This document shows, in pieces, positions 54,316 through 63,657 of a stretch of DNA of 64,000 nucleotides. The position numbers and the translations under genes were made by a program. Below the pieces are notes generated by a model. That model made no database searches and was not told the DNA's origin. It saw only the letters and a program-made list of their open reading frames with translations. Source of the DNA: Oceanospirillum sediminis (GTDB lineage Bacteria; Pseudomonadota; Gammaproteobacteria; Pseudomonadales; Halomonadaceae); the NCBI RefSeq assembly GCF_014164585.1, contig NZ_JACJFM010000005.1, positions 62,001 to 126,000 of the forward strand, written 5' to 3'. Position 1 is the stretch's first letter. Every line of letters starts with the position of its first letter.

Positions 54316-54825
54316 ATGACGGAATATTTTGGACTTGTAATAGTGGTTACATCGGTCACTCTGGCATTAGTTGCATCGCTGATGGCTTTATCTTTCAAAC
54401 AGAAGATGGACTATGCTATGAGTCGTGTCGGTGTAGAAATCGAAGTTCTTAAAGCCCGGCAACAGGTTTATACCAGAGCTGCGGTTATGATGGAAAGTGC
54501 TGTGTCGTCAGTGAATAAAGGCAAAGATTATGCCTTTGATGAACTTTTTAATAAGCTGACACCTGAACTCAATTTACATGCTTCTGAAGAGATTAACTCT
54601 TGCTATATTGAAGTTTGTCTTTTATTGGAGAACTGGACGGCGATGAGAGATGATCTGAATAAAACGCGCAGAGAGATACAAGCCGCTCCAGAACTCAGTC
54701 CTCAGCTTCAGGGACTGTTGAAAAGGCAAGGACAGCAGGAGAGTGATGCTTGTCAGTTATTTCAGAAAAAATTCAGCAAACTGATATCCAGAATGCGTGA
54801 TGAAATTAACCCTGACAAAGTATAG
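54316..54825 (+). CDS. Membrane-anchored coiled-coil protein of unknown function
   Basis: A 169-residue protein not recognised. One N-terminal helix (about 6-27, LVIVVTSVTLALVASLMALSF) is followed by a soluble, helix-rich domain with heptad-like stretches (about 30-70 and 110-165). Two cysteines lie near residues 97 and 102. The start has a GGGAGATTCAGG region upstream. Neither neighbour suggests a role. Confidence 0.7.
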   Translation: MTEYFGLVIVVTSVTLALVASLMALSFKQKMDYAMSRVGVEIEVLKARQQVYTRAAVMMESAVSSVNKGKDYAFDELFNKLTPELNLHASEEINSCYIEVCLLLENWTAMRDDLNKTRREIQAAPELSPQLQGLLKRQGQQESDACQLFQKKFSKLISRMRDEINPDKV

Positions 54826-55284
54826 CTTCCATATAATATCTGTTTAGCTATATTTATAGTCTGTACCTGAATGAAAGTCGTGCGGAATGTTCTGGTATGC
54901 AGGTAAGCCGAGTAGCCAGTTATTCCAGCCAAGTGCCTCAGAATAGATCTTTATTACCTCTCCGACTAGTGGTCGGGGAGGTAAAAGATTAAATATCCAG
55001 AGAATTTTTGTACAGGTGCTTAAGGCATTTTTCTTCAGTTAATTATCTGCTTATATTCTATGGTTATTGATCAGTGGATACAAAGATTTCTTATTCCAGT
55101 CTTATTTATTCAGCTCCTCTGTAGACATTTTTTTCTTTCGTGCCCGGAGAGACAAAGGGTAGAAATATCGAAAAAATTTCTGCAGGTCATTTCAGAATAT
55201 TATAGATATTGTTCTGAACATCTATTGTGCTTCTGCTGATCAGGCTTTATATTCCTCGCAAAATAAATTTGTCAGGAGTGCTCT
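54826..55284. other. Intergenic region with one strong hairpin
   Basis: No gene is supported. TTACCTCTCCGAC (54954-54966) pairs with GTCGGGGAGGTAA (54972-54984, one G-U), extended by ATCTTT/AAAGAT outside. No T run follows, so it could be a terminator, processing site or small-RNA end. Confidence 0.45.
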
Positions 55285-55821
55285 ATGGCACTAAAAGCAA
55301 CGGTATTTAAAGCAACGGTCAATATGGCTGATATGGACCGAGGGGTCTATCTGGAAGAGCATCTGACTATCGCTCAGCATCCCTCTGAGACAGATGAGCG
55401 TATGATGCTGCGTATTCTGGCGTGGGCACTCAATGCTACAGAAGGTCTTGAGTTCACTAAAGGGTTATGTGCCGATGATGAACCAGAGGTCTGGAAGAAA
55501 AATTATTCAGATGACATTGAATTATGGATTGATCTTGGATGTCCGGATGAAAAGTGGTTGCGTAAAGCATCTGCCAGAGCGAAGGAAGTGATTCTGTACG
55601 CATATGGTGATAATGCTGCGCCAGTCTGGTGGGATCAGACCAGAAATAAGCTGACCCGTTTCAGTAATCTGCGGGTGTTCTTTATTCCCGATGAGGTTGT
55701 GAAGGGGCTTTCTGAAATGACAGAAAGAACTATGCAGCTTCAGGTGACAATTCAGGATGGTACTGCCTGGATTAATGCCGGGGGAAAAACAGTCGAAGTC
55801 ACACCTGAAAGCTGGAAATAA
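55285..55821 (+). CDS. yaeQ: YaeQ-family protein
   Basis: A 178-residue protein (E. coli YaeQ 181). It begins MALKATVFKATVNMADMDRG, then has HPSETDERMMLRILAWAL, DDEPEVWKK, WIDLGCPDEKWLRKAS and VWWDQTR, all characteristic of YaeQ. The fold is PD-(D/E)XK nuclease-like, with the acids in E/DLWIDLG and K following. Its biological role is not established; it was once linked to suppression of rfaH loss. GGAG precedes the ATG. Confidence 0.95.
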   Translation: MALKATVFKATVNMADMDRGVYLEEHLTIAQHPSETDERMMLRILAWALNATEGLEFTKGLCADDEPEVWKKNYSDDIELWIDLGCPDEKWLRKASARAKEVILYAYGDNAAPVWWDQTRNKLTRFSNLRVFFIPDEVVKGLSEMTERTMQLQVTIQDGTAWINAGGKTVEVTPESWK

Positions 55822-55957
55822 TTGTCTTCATCATGATATTACTTCAGGTTTACTCTGATTGATTATTTCTTTCTGCCCGGCAGTTTTCCAGCGAACCTGT
55901 CGGGGCCTATCGTGCTAACGAACAAAGAATGTCGAAATATTTTTATCCATATATGTC

Positions 55958-56818
55958 ATGGTGAAATTTCAGTGGATTTCTTCAACCCTGAATAGCTTTG
56001 CTCAAATCGGCTTTCAGCAAAACCGGTTTATTGGGCTGCTATTTATGCTGGCTATTGTAGCAGGTGCTCCCATATTGCTTCTGAGTTCTCTGATTACGGT
56101 GCAAATTGCAAACCTGACTGCTTCATTATTACAGGTTGATAAAACCCTGCTTAACTCAGGGATATATGGATACAATGCAGCCCTTCTGGGCATTGCTCTG
56201 GCAATCTGGTTGCCACTATCTCCTATAACAATTATGGTGCTCATTATTGGAGCGGTCATGACCGTTATCATTATGGCGCTCTGGCTAAAGCTCTTCTGCT
56301 TTAAGCCGTACAGTTCCCCTTTTATTGTCAGCAGCTGGTTGGTAATAGCTGCTTTGAGCGCTATTGACTATCCATTTAATGCGTTTAGCGTAACGTCGTC
56401 CGGGTGGTCACTCCCGGAGGCTGTATTGAATGGTATTGCACAGGTTGCTTTTCAACAAAATGAGCTAAGTGGTGTGATTATCCTGATTGCTCTGGTAATA
56501 AGTCGATGGCAATGTACTGGCTGGATATTGTGGGCGGCAGTGAGCAGTTCACTTTTCGCTGATATTCTGGTTACAGATGCAGCGCTTATTCAGCAGGGTT
56601 TTTTCTGCTTTAATGCTATTCTTGCCATTCTGGTTCTATTAAGTAATCCATCATTCAAAAAGCGGTGGTGGTTACTGTTCCTGTCGCCATTTGCCTGCGT
56701 CTTACTGAGCCAGGCTTTCCTCGGGATGAATATTATTGCTTTTACCGCTCCTTTTGTCTTGCTTGTATATAGCCTCCTGATCATTGATTTTTTGAAGGAA
56801 AAACAGCCTTCAGGCTGA
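55958..56818 (+). CDS. Urea transporter (Yut/SLC14 family)
   Basis: A 286-residue membrane protein of about ten helices, in two repeats. Landmarks are NSGIYGYNAALLGIAL (about 64-79), matching the G.GYNG.L.G.A signature, IAQVAFQQNELSGVIILIAL in the second half, and QQGFFCFNAILAI (about 211), the second-repeat copy. It should be a channel-like facilitator for urea across the inner membrane. No urease genes are within the window. Confidence 0.85.
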   Translation: MVKFQWISSTLNSFAQIGFQQNRFIGLLFMLAIVAGAPILLLSSLITVQIANLTASLLQVDKTLLNSGIYGYNAALLGIALAIWLPLSPITIMVLIIGAVMTVIIMALWLKLFCFKPYSSPFIVSSWLVIAALSAIDYPFNAFSVTSSGWSLPEAVLNGIAQVAFQQNELSGVIILIALVISRWQCTGWILWAAVSSSLFADILVTDAALIQQGFFCFNAILAILVLLSNPSFKKRWWLLFLSPFACVLLSQAFLGMNIIAFTAPFVLLVYSLLIIDFLKEKQPSG

Positions 56819-56885
56819 ATTTAAAAATAATGGATTAAAAGTGATCTGTCATACCAAAAGTCCCTGAATATCTCTGTTTTCCGGG

Positions 56886-58169
56886 TTAATTGGCAGGTGT
56901 GTTATATTCGATGAAAGACGATGTTGTATTCATACAGCCTGCATAATAAGTCACTGTAGCAGGCCAGTCTGAAAATATACCCCGTATACCGATATCCTGC
57001 ACCAGGACATCCAGAATCTTATATACATCGCCATCATTGCTGATAGCATCAGAAATACTTCTGTAATACCAGCCCCCACCTTCGGTCAGATTGCCTGAAC
57101 GCTCCAGAGTCCAGGTAATAATACCAAGTCCTGCTTTTTGCGCTTCTGTTGCATAAGGTGATGGGATAATTCTGTTACTATCAATGGCTTCTGAAGTGGT
57201 TACCAGCATCCATAAAGGTGGAGCAATAATATTAATACCACGGGATTTCAGTTCTGCCATTGAAGGAGTAAAGGTGTCCGGATCTGTTGGTATAAAACTC
57301 TTATCCCGGTAGCGACCATCCAGATAAACGGCTTGTTCAGCAAACTCAGGAGTGTGTTTTATCCAATAGGCTATATCCTGCAGGCTGAAGGACTGAGGGT
57401 ATACATCAGCAGCAGGAATCCCGGCTTCTTTGTATTCATTAATGAGCTTTCGGGCATAATCCTGCTGGCTGAAACTACTCTTAAAGGGCATCTTTTCCAC
57501 AGGCTGCTTCAGTTCCGGTGTCATTTTTACACCGAGTTGCCTGAAAAGCTCAATACTTTGTTTGTGGCTCATCAGAGTACCTTCACTGGCATATAAATCT
57601 GTACGGAAAGATGCTGTGGCACTCATATACTCTTTCAGTGTGCTGGCTTGAGGGTTTCCTGAATCCATTTTCCCCTTTAATGACAGAAACTCTGTCAGGG
57701 TGATATCGCTGGTACGGCACTCAACCTGTTTAAACGGCGTTGAACTGCTGTAGTCAGGCGGTGTTGAGCATTTTGCGGCCAGTTCAGGTCTGGTCAGTAT
57801 ATCTGTTGTCGTGTGCAGATCATTCTGAGAGTGCCTGCATATGAGTTCCTTATCCTGAGTGAAGGTTACATCGCATTCCAGGATTCCGGCTCCCATTCGG
57901 GCTGCTGCAATATAAGATTCACGAGTATGTTCAGGAAACTGCAGAGGGGCGCCACGATGACCAATTGATAATAGGCTGGGAGGAAATGACTGGTTCTGGC
58001 ATTGAGTCAGGCGCTCTTTTAATGGGCTGTCTGTCATAGCATCAACCAGAAAAAAGGGGCGAGGGCCAAGTTGGGCAGTGGTGATTGGGGCCAGGGCCAG
58101 ACTGACAGGGCTCAATACTGTCAGAATTAATCCTGCCCATCTTCTCAGGATGGTTGTTCTCTGCTTCAT
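56886..58169 (-). CDS. Periplasmic glycerophosphodiester phosphodiesterase (GlpQ-like)
   Basis: A 427-residue protein with a signal peptide (about 1-33). GDPD motifs are LSIGHRGAPLQFPEHT (H71, R72, E80), ILECDVTFTQD (E98, D100) and CRHSQNDL (H113). The C-terminal half has MTPELKQPV (Glu) and WTLERSG. It hydrolyses glycerophosphodiesters to glycerol-3-phosphate and an alcohol, using Ca2+ in homologues. It is longer than E. coli GlpQ (358), with inserts around 120-180 in the GDPD-insertion region. It is transcribed alone. Confidence 0.88.
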   Translation of the reverse strand: MKQRTTILRRWAGLILTVLSPVSLALAPITTAQLGPRPFFLVDAMTDSPLKERLTQCQNQSFPPSLLSIGHRGAPLQFPEHTRESYIAAARMGAGILECDVTFTQDKELICRHSQNDLHTTTDILTRPELAAKCSTPPDYSSSTPFKQVECRTSDITLTEFLSLKGKMDSGNPQASTLKEYMSATASFRTDLYASEGTLMSHKQSIELFRQLGVKMTPELKQPVEKMPFKSSFSQQDYARKLINEYKEAGIPAADVYPQSFSLQDIAYWIKHTPEFAEQAVYLDGRYRDKSFIPTDPDTFTPSMAELKSRGINIIAPPLWMLVTTSEAIDSNRIIPSPYATEAQKAGLGIITWTLERSGNLTEGGGWYYRSISDAISNDGDVYKILDVLVQDIGIRGIFSDWPATVTYYAGCMNTTSSFIEYNTPAN

Positions 58170-58821
58170 AATCGTGCATGCCTTAATATATAAACAGTCC
58201 GGGTATTCAGGTTTTGCTTATGAGCAGTATTGGATCTGCCTGATACTGATGATACACACTTACATTAAAGTTTTTCGACATTTATTCCCTGTGCCTCTCT
58301 GGCCAAGGAGCGAAGAGGAAAGCTGTATTTATATTGAGACATTGATAGAGTAATGAAAAAATAGCAAAATCGAATATGTTCAGGACTTAATAATTATCAG
58401 GTTATTTTATTAAGGAGTCGAATGAAAGAGGGAATGGAATTGTCATATAATCATTCTGCCTGTGGGCTGACACTATCCGGGAACGAGCTTATGTTGCCGT
58501 CTTTATGACTTGACTGATCGAAGATGCGGGACTGTCGAGCCATTGAGTTGTGAATCCATATATATAAATTTTCTATATATTGTCTTTGTTATTCAGTTTG
58601 GTGATAACTGCTAAAAAAATACTCAGGAGACAAATATTTTTCTGCTAATCTGGTAATGAATAAACCGTTTATATAAAGGACAGATACAATAATATAAAAA
58701 TAATTGCATTCTGAGGGGTTCACATCTGCTTTTTCTGGCCCTATACTCGCCCCCTCGTTAACCTGTTCAGGTTAACTCCTGATAAATTTTCTTAAATTCA
58801 TTTTTACCTGAGTAATCGCCT
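58170..58821. other. Divergent regulatory region between the phosphodiesterase and MFS genes
   Basis: About 650 bp without a supported gene, AT-rich in the middle. The MFS-proximal end holds the promoter and palindrome listed separately. Confidence 0.5.
58719..58776 (+). promoter_or_regulatory. Promoter with overlapping palindromic operator for the MFS gene
   Basis: TTCACA (58719-58724) and TATACT (58742-58747) are separated by 17 bp, a good sigma-70 layout. Ten bases downstream lies the perfect palindrome GTTAACCTGTTCAGGTTAAC (58757-58776), placed across the likely start site, as a repressor site would be. Confidence 0.6.
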
Positions 58822-61464
58822 GTGCGCTCGACAATTGTGTCGCTGCTGTCGTTGTTCATCAGTTGTTTTATCCTGATGCTCGGCAATGGCCTTATTAATA
58901 TTCTACTACCCGTTCGTATGCAGCTGGAGCTGATGAGTACAGACACTATTGGTCTTGTGCTTTCACTCTATTTTGTAGGTATGCTAGCTGGTAGTGTAAT
59001 AAGTAAAAGCCTGATTAGTCGGGCTGGGCATATTCGCATGTTTGCCGGATCTATTGCACTGGCTGCAGTGAGTATTCTGGTGTGCAGTCTGTATGCTGAT
59101 CCAGTCCTATGGGGAGCCATGCGTATCCTGATTGGTTTCTGTAATGCCTGTGCTTATACCGCAATGGAAAGCTGGTTGAACGGTGCTTCGACCAAAGATA
59201 CCCGTGGTAAAATTCTGGCTTTCTACAATGCCGTTATTCTGGGGGCTACCTTTGCAGGACAGTTTCTGATTAATATTGCTTCTCCGACAGAAGCTATCTT
59301 GTTTGTACTGAGTGGTATTATTCTGTGTCTGGCTGTGATTCCTATGTCCTGGAGTCGTCACCGAGGGCCTGAAGTGACTGAAACTGTCTCAATGTCTATT
59401 GTGGCCTTGTTTCGTCGTTCACCGCTTGGGGTTGTCGCCTGCTTTACCTCTGGCATTGTGTATGCAGCTGTTTTCAACCTGATTCCCCTGTTTGCTTCCC
59501 ACTATGGAATCGAGGGCTTTGATCTGTCTATCTATGTCGGTTCTGCCACGCTGGGTGCATTTTTACTGCAATTCCCGGTGGGCTATCTGTCTGATCGTTT
59601 TGATCGCCGTTCCGTATTGTTGATGGCGTTACTGTTGTCCAGTGCTGTGGGATTCTCAATCCAGCTTCTGGCTGATCTGGAAATGTTTGTTGCTATGTCC
59701 GTTGCCACGGCAATTTCTGCCGGGATTATCGCCTGTACCTATCCGCTCAGTATTTCGGAGACTTTCGATAAACTGAAACAAAGTGAAATGGTTTCGGCGA
59801 TGGGAAGTCTGATTCTGGCTTTTTCCATTGGCGGGATGATAGGTCCATATTCTATTTCACTGCTAATGGGCTTGTTTGGCAGTCAGACATTGTACTACCA
59901 GGTGGGTGTTGTTCAGCTGATTCTGGCTGCATTTGTGGTTCTGAGAATGCGTATTCGCCCGGCTCTGCCTGCAGAAGATCAGGAAAACTTTGTGATGCAA
60001 AGTGGTGCTGTACCGGCATCTGTTGAGCTGGACCCGCGTATTGAGTACACCGAAGCGACTATGCCTTTAAGCCCTGAAGTCAGAACGGCAGTTGAGATTG
60101 CAGAAAGTGATCCGGGGACTGCTGTACGTATGGCTAAAACGATGGTCCAGGCTAAACCTGAGCAAGGTGTGGATATTGTTGCTGAGGTTGCCAAAGTAGA
60201 AGGGGTTGATCCGCTGCGACTGTATGAATCTATGCTTGATGTTGTGCCGGATCAGATTCTGGAGATTACTTCCGCCATGGTTAAAGCAACACCTGAGCTG
60301 GGGTATGAGCTGGTACGCAAACTGGCAGAGAGCAACCCGGATGATGTTGTAGCCGTTGCCGCAGAAATTGGCAGAATCTCTCCGGAGCTGCGTGTTGATA
60401 TGGCGCGGGTTGCTGTTGAATCTGCGCCTGAATCTGCTCTTGAGGTCGCTGAATATTATGCCCAGGTGATGGGAGATGAATATGGCGCAGTCAGACCGGC
60501 AGACAGAGAAGATGACACCTCTGATCAGGCTGCGGCAGAGCTGGTAAGTCAATTGTCTGAACTGGCACCTGAACAGACTTTGGATGTGGCGTCGGCTATT
60601 GTTGAAGCAGTACCGGATAGTGCCGCCACAGTGGCAGCGGAAGTTGCCAGTAATTTATATGAAAGGCAGGCTGATCTTTCAGATTCAGGTCCTGAAACTG
60701 CCGAAACAGCGATAACGGAGAGTTCTGCAGAGTCCGAGATGATAGCGAATACCGGTGATGAATCCTGGCAGCAGGATGCAGTAGACCTGGTAACCCGCCT
60801 TGCCGAGGTTGCTCCGAAGCAGGCAATTGATATTGGTGTGGCGGTTGTTGAAGCCCAGCCTGATGTGGCTGTTGCTGTTGCGACTGAGTATGCCAGCACT
60901 ATTTCGGATCGTCAGTCAGAACTGGCTGAAGCGGATTCAGAAACGTCTGTGCAGGATCAGGGGTACACAGAGACCATCGGTGTATCTGACGATAATCCGG
61001 AAAAAAATAGTGTGGCGGCTGAAGCTGCCGAACTGGTATCCCGACTGTCGGATGCTGTACCTGAGCAGGGGGTTGATATTGGTGTGGCTGTTGCTGAAGC
61101 GCTGCCTGAAGCTGCCGTTGCTGTTGCAACGGGATATGCTAATGCCCTGTCTGAACGTCAATCTGATGATGAGAATGACTCGGAGGCTGTGAATATTGAG
61201 ATACAGGCTGAGTGGGAAACATCGGTGGATAATCAGGGTGACGGCACAGAACAAACGGCTCGTTTGGAAGTAGCACAAGAAGCTGCTGAACTGGTATCTC
61301 GTCTGGCGGATGCTATGCCTGAGCAAGCTGTTGATATCGGTGCTGCAGTGGTTGATGCTCTGCCTGAAAGTGCATCAGATGTTGTTGAAGCTCTAGAAGG
61401 ATCGGATCAGGTGCAATCCAGTGATCTGGTCTCTGATCTGGATAAGAATAAGAGGCAGGATTAA
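58822..61464 (+). CDS. MFS transporter with long repeat-containing C-terminal domain
   Basis: An 880-residue protein. Residues about 1-380 form a 12-helix major facilitator (LYFVGMLAGSVISKSLISRAGH and GYLSDRFDRRSVLL are the loop 2-3 and 8-9 motifs), similar to YcaD-type carriers. About 390-880 is a soluble acidic tail with repeats of the form AAELVSRLADAxPEQAVDIGxAVVEALPE, at about 570, 652, 734 and 819, joined by Ser/Glu/Asp-rich linkers, with degenerate copies from about 430. Typical MFS proteins are 400-450 residues. The start is GTG at 58822. Substrate is unknown. Confidence 0.85.
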   Translation: MRSTIVSLLSLFISCFILMLGNGLINILLPVRMQLELMSTDTIGLVLSLYFVGMLAGSVISKSLISRAGHIRMFAGSIALAAVSILVCSLYADPVLWGAMRILIGFCNACAYTAMESWLNGASTKDTRGKILAFYNAVILGATFAGQFLINIASPTEAILFVLSGIILCLAVIPMSWSRHRGPEVTETVSMSIVALFRRSPLGVVACFTSGIVYAAVFNLIPLFASHYGIEGFDLSIYVGSATLGAFLLQFPVGYLSDRFDRRSVLLMALLLSSAVGFSIQLLADLEMFVAMSVATAISAGIIACTYPLSISETFDKLKQSEMVSAMGSLILAFSIGGMIGPYSISLLMGLFGSQTLYYQVGVVQLILAAFVVLRMRIRPALPAEDQENFVMQSGAVPASVELDPRIEYTEATMPLSPEVRTAVEIAESDPGTAVRMAKTMVQAKPEQGVDIVAEVAKVEGVDPLRLYESMLDVVPDQILEITSAMVKATPELGYELVRKLAESNPDDVVAVAAEIGRISPELRVDMARVAVESAPESALEVAEYYAQVMGDEYGAVRPADREDDTSDQAAAELVSQLSELAPEQTLDVASAIVEAVPDSAATVAAEVASNLYERQADLSDSGPETAETAITESSAESEMIANTGDESWQQDAVDLVTRLAEVAPKQAIDIGVAVVEAQPDVAVAVATEYASTISDRQSELAEADSETSVQDQGYTETIGVSDDNPEKNSVAAEAAELVSRLSDAVPEQGVDIGVAVAEALPEAAVAVATGYANALSERQSDDENDSEAVNIEIQAEWETSVDNQGDGTEQTARLEVAQEAAELVSRLADAMPEQAVDIGAAVVDALPESASDVVEALEGSDQVQSSDLVSDLDKNKRQD
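60529..61400 (+). repeat. Four tandem protein-coding repeats in the MFS tail
   Basis: Repeat units start near 60529, 60775, 61021 and 61276, about 246-255 bp apart. Each has a conserved 45-50 residue helical core (ELVSRL...PEQ..DI..AVVEA.P) and a variable acidic linker. Copies 3 and 4 are most alike at DNA level, suggesting recent duplication. Confidence 0.75.
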
Positions 61465-61792
61465 TATTGATACTTCCATCTTTGAGTGACATTGGCTCAA
61501 AAAACGATCGCTACTGCCCTTGACGGGTTGGGTTTGAAAGACCTGCCATAGTAAAACGATGTTTGCCGAACATAGATAGCTGAACCCGGTTACAGCAACC
61601 AGCCACTACAGAAGATCTGTTTGTTCTGCTTAATCTACCTATTATGGCGTACACCGAGGCGGGAGTATTTTTTCATCATTCACATCCATCACTGCCTGAC
61701 TAAGCTATCCAGATTATTAGTCAGACAGTGATAATGTTTTATCTGCGGGCTTTTACAGCAAGCTACGTCTATTCAAAGCATTTATTTCCAGG
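61465..61792. other. Convergent intergenic region with hairpin
   Basis: No gene is supported. A 16-bp stem with one mismatch (61688-61703 with 61717-61732) lies between the MFS gene and selO and is probably a bidirectional terminator. Confidence 0.5.
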
Positions 61793-63499
61793 TCAGGAAG
61801 AGCAACTGTAGTGTGATACCCCGCCAGCATTAAAAAACTCTTTCGGTTTAAGGCGATAGTATTTCTCTTCCGTTTCGGCAGACTGTTCATCATAGGGATG
61901 ATTCAGTACCGTTTGCAGCTCTTTAACCAGGCTGTAGTCTCCTTCCATCGCTTTCTGATAAGCCGGGGCCACCAACCATTCCCGCCAGGCGTATTTAGGA
62001 TTCGTCCGCTTCATCCGGATTGAGAGCTCTGTCTGATCACTACCTTGTTCTGCTAGCAGGACATGCCAGTTTATCAGCCATGCTTTCCATTGTTCATCCA
62101 GTGATGATGACGTGTTGACGTAGAAGCTTTTTTTCAGTGCTGAGATATCTTCTGGTAAGTCTGACAGTTCACGGAAGAAAATGGTGTAATCCACTTCTGC
62201 ACGTTCCATCAACTCTTTCAATGCCGAAAATAATTCCGGATTAAAGTACTCCAGGCCCAGTTTAGCCGCCCACATTATTTCAAGCTGTTGTTTCATTGTT
62301 TCGGCAAAGCCACGGCGAATCTGGTCCAGTTCATTCATCGCGCTGGAATCATCAGCTAGCAATGGCCGAACTGCGCTGAAGAACATATGAAAGTTCGCCT
62401 CAGCGGCAAGGGGCTGATTAAAGAATGAAAAATGTCTGCCGCCGCCAGTCCAGGGCTGAAACTCAGGATCAAATGCTTCGCAGAAGCCAAAAGGTCCATA
62501 ATCCAGGGTAAAGCTGCCTGCTGCGCAGTTATCGCTGTTAAAATTACCCTGGCAATAGCCAACTCGCATCCAGTTAGCGACTAATGAGGTTAAGCGCTGG
62601 CGGAATAACCGGGCCAACTCTACCACTTGCTGTGTAAAAGCCAGTTCTGAATCGATCTCTTGTTTATACTCCCGCTCAATCAGGTGGGTAACGATCATTC
62701 TTAGTTCTTCAAGTGCATGAGGATAGGCACTTTTACGAACGCGACGGGCAAATAACTCGATCTGCCCCACACGTAAAAAAGAGGGGGCGACGCGGGTCGA
62801 AATCGCGACCGGGTTGTCGATCATAATATCCGGATCGGTAGAATATGATCCCGGAGAGTACCAGGGACGCGCGACCGTTTCAGATTTTGAAGTATACAGC
62901 GTCAGTGAGCGTGAGGTCGGTACTCCCAGGGCATGCATATATTCCTGGGCTAAAAATTCACGCACACTGGAGCGCAGTACAGCACGTCCATCCGCTCCAC
63001 GACAGTAGGGTGTTGGGCCTCCTCCTTTAAGCTGCATCTCCCAGCGCTGACCGTTGATGTTTGCTTCAAATACTGAAATGGCCCGGCCATCGCCATAACC
63101 ATTACCGGTACGAAACGGGCATTGCTGAGTGTATTCGGTACCATAAATAGATAGCGCGTATCCTGTTGCCCAGCCTTTTTGGCTCATGGGCTCTGGTGCT
63201 ACTGAAAGATCGCCGGAAAAGATCCGGCGAAAGGCATCATCCTGCGCCAGAGCATCACTTAGCCCCAGCTCGTTAAAAAAAATACTGCTGTGGCTGACAT
63301 ACTCTGGTTCGGTTATCGGTGTTGGTATTACAGGCACAAAATGACCAGAGAACACCTGACGAGGACGATGATCGTAACCGTCTTCTGTTGCATCAGGGTC
63401 AGCATTCAGGCTGTTTATCAGTGAATAATCAGCAAGTTGTGCAAATGCTTCCAGGCTGGCCACTTCTGATGGCACTGAAGATTCGGATGGAGATGTCAT
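61793..63499 (-). CDS. selO: Protein adenylyltransferase SelO (YdiU)
   Basis: A 568-residue pseudokinase-fold protein, longer than E. coli SelO (about 478). Landmarks are [33 protein letters not shown] (Lys and Arg of the inverted ATP site), [27 protein letters not shown] (in part), [38 protein letters not shown] (Asp/Asn metal site) and FFNQPLAA. It transfers AMP to Ser/Thr/Tyr of target proteins, in other species under redox control. The C-terminus ends SCSS, with Cys at the third-last position where some eukaryotic SelO proteins have selenocysteine. Confidence 0.94.
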   Translation of the reverse strand: MTSPSESSVPSEVASLEAFAQLADYSLINSLNADPDATEDGYDHRPRQVFSGHFVPVIPTPITEPEYVSHSSIFFNELGLSDALAQDDAFRRIFSGDLSVAPEPMSQKGWATGYALSIYGTEYTQQCPFRTGNGYGDGRAISVFEANINGQRWEMQLKGGGPTPYCRGADGRAVLRSSVREFLAQEYMHALGVPTSRSLTLYTSKSETVARPWYSPGSYSTDPDIMIDNPVAISTRVAPSFLRVGQIELFARRVRKSAYPHALEELRMIVTHLIEREYKQEIDSELAFTQQVVELARLFRQRLTSLVANWMRVGYCQGNFNSDNCAAGSFTLDYGPFGFCEAFDPEFQPWTGGGRHFSFFNQPLAAEANFHMFFSAVRPLLADDSSAMNELDQIRRGFAETMKQQLEIMWAAKLGLEYFNPELFSALKELMERAEVDYTIFFRELSDLPEDISALKKSFYVNTSSSLDEQWKAWLINWHVLLAEQGSDQTELSIRMKRTNPKYAWREWLVAPAYQKAMEGDYSLVKELQTVLNHPYDEQSAETEEKYYRLKPKEFFNAGGVSHYSCSS

Positions 63500-63657
63500 A
63501 GTAGCAAAACCTTTTATAGTCAGTCAGATACGATATATCGCAGCCGTATACGCAAATGTATCTACAGTGGTTTAAATAAAAATATACTTCAGTTTTTTGC
63601 TCAGGAGCATAGCACATACAGAGCTTTGAAGCCTGATTAGGTGATACTGTAACGTTC

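Noticed and set aside
60067-60552. 161-residue minus-strand open frame, and others opposite the MFS tail
   Set aside because: Shadow frames created by the repetitive, alanine- and valine-rich coding sequence.
61480-61640. Possible insertion-sequence remnant
   Set aside because: No terminal repeats, no target duplication and no transposase-like translation in any frame.
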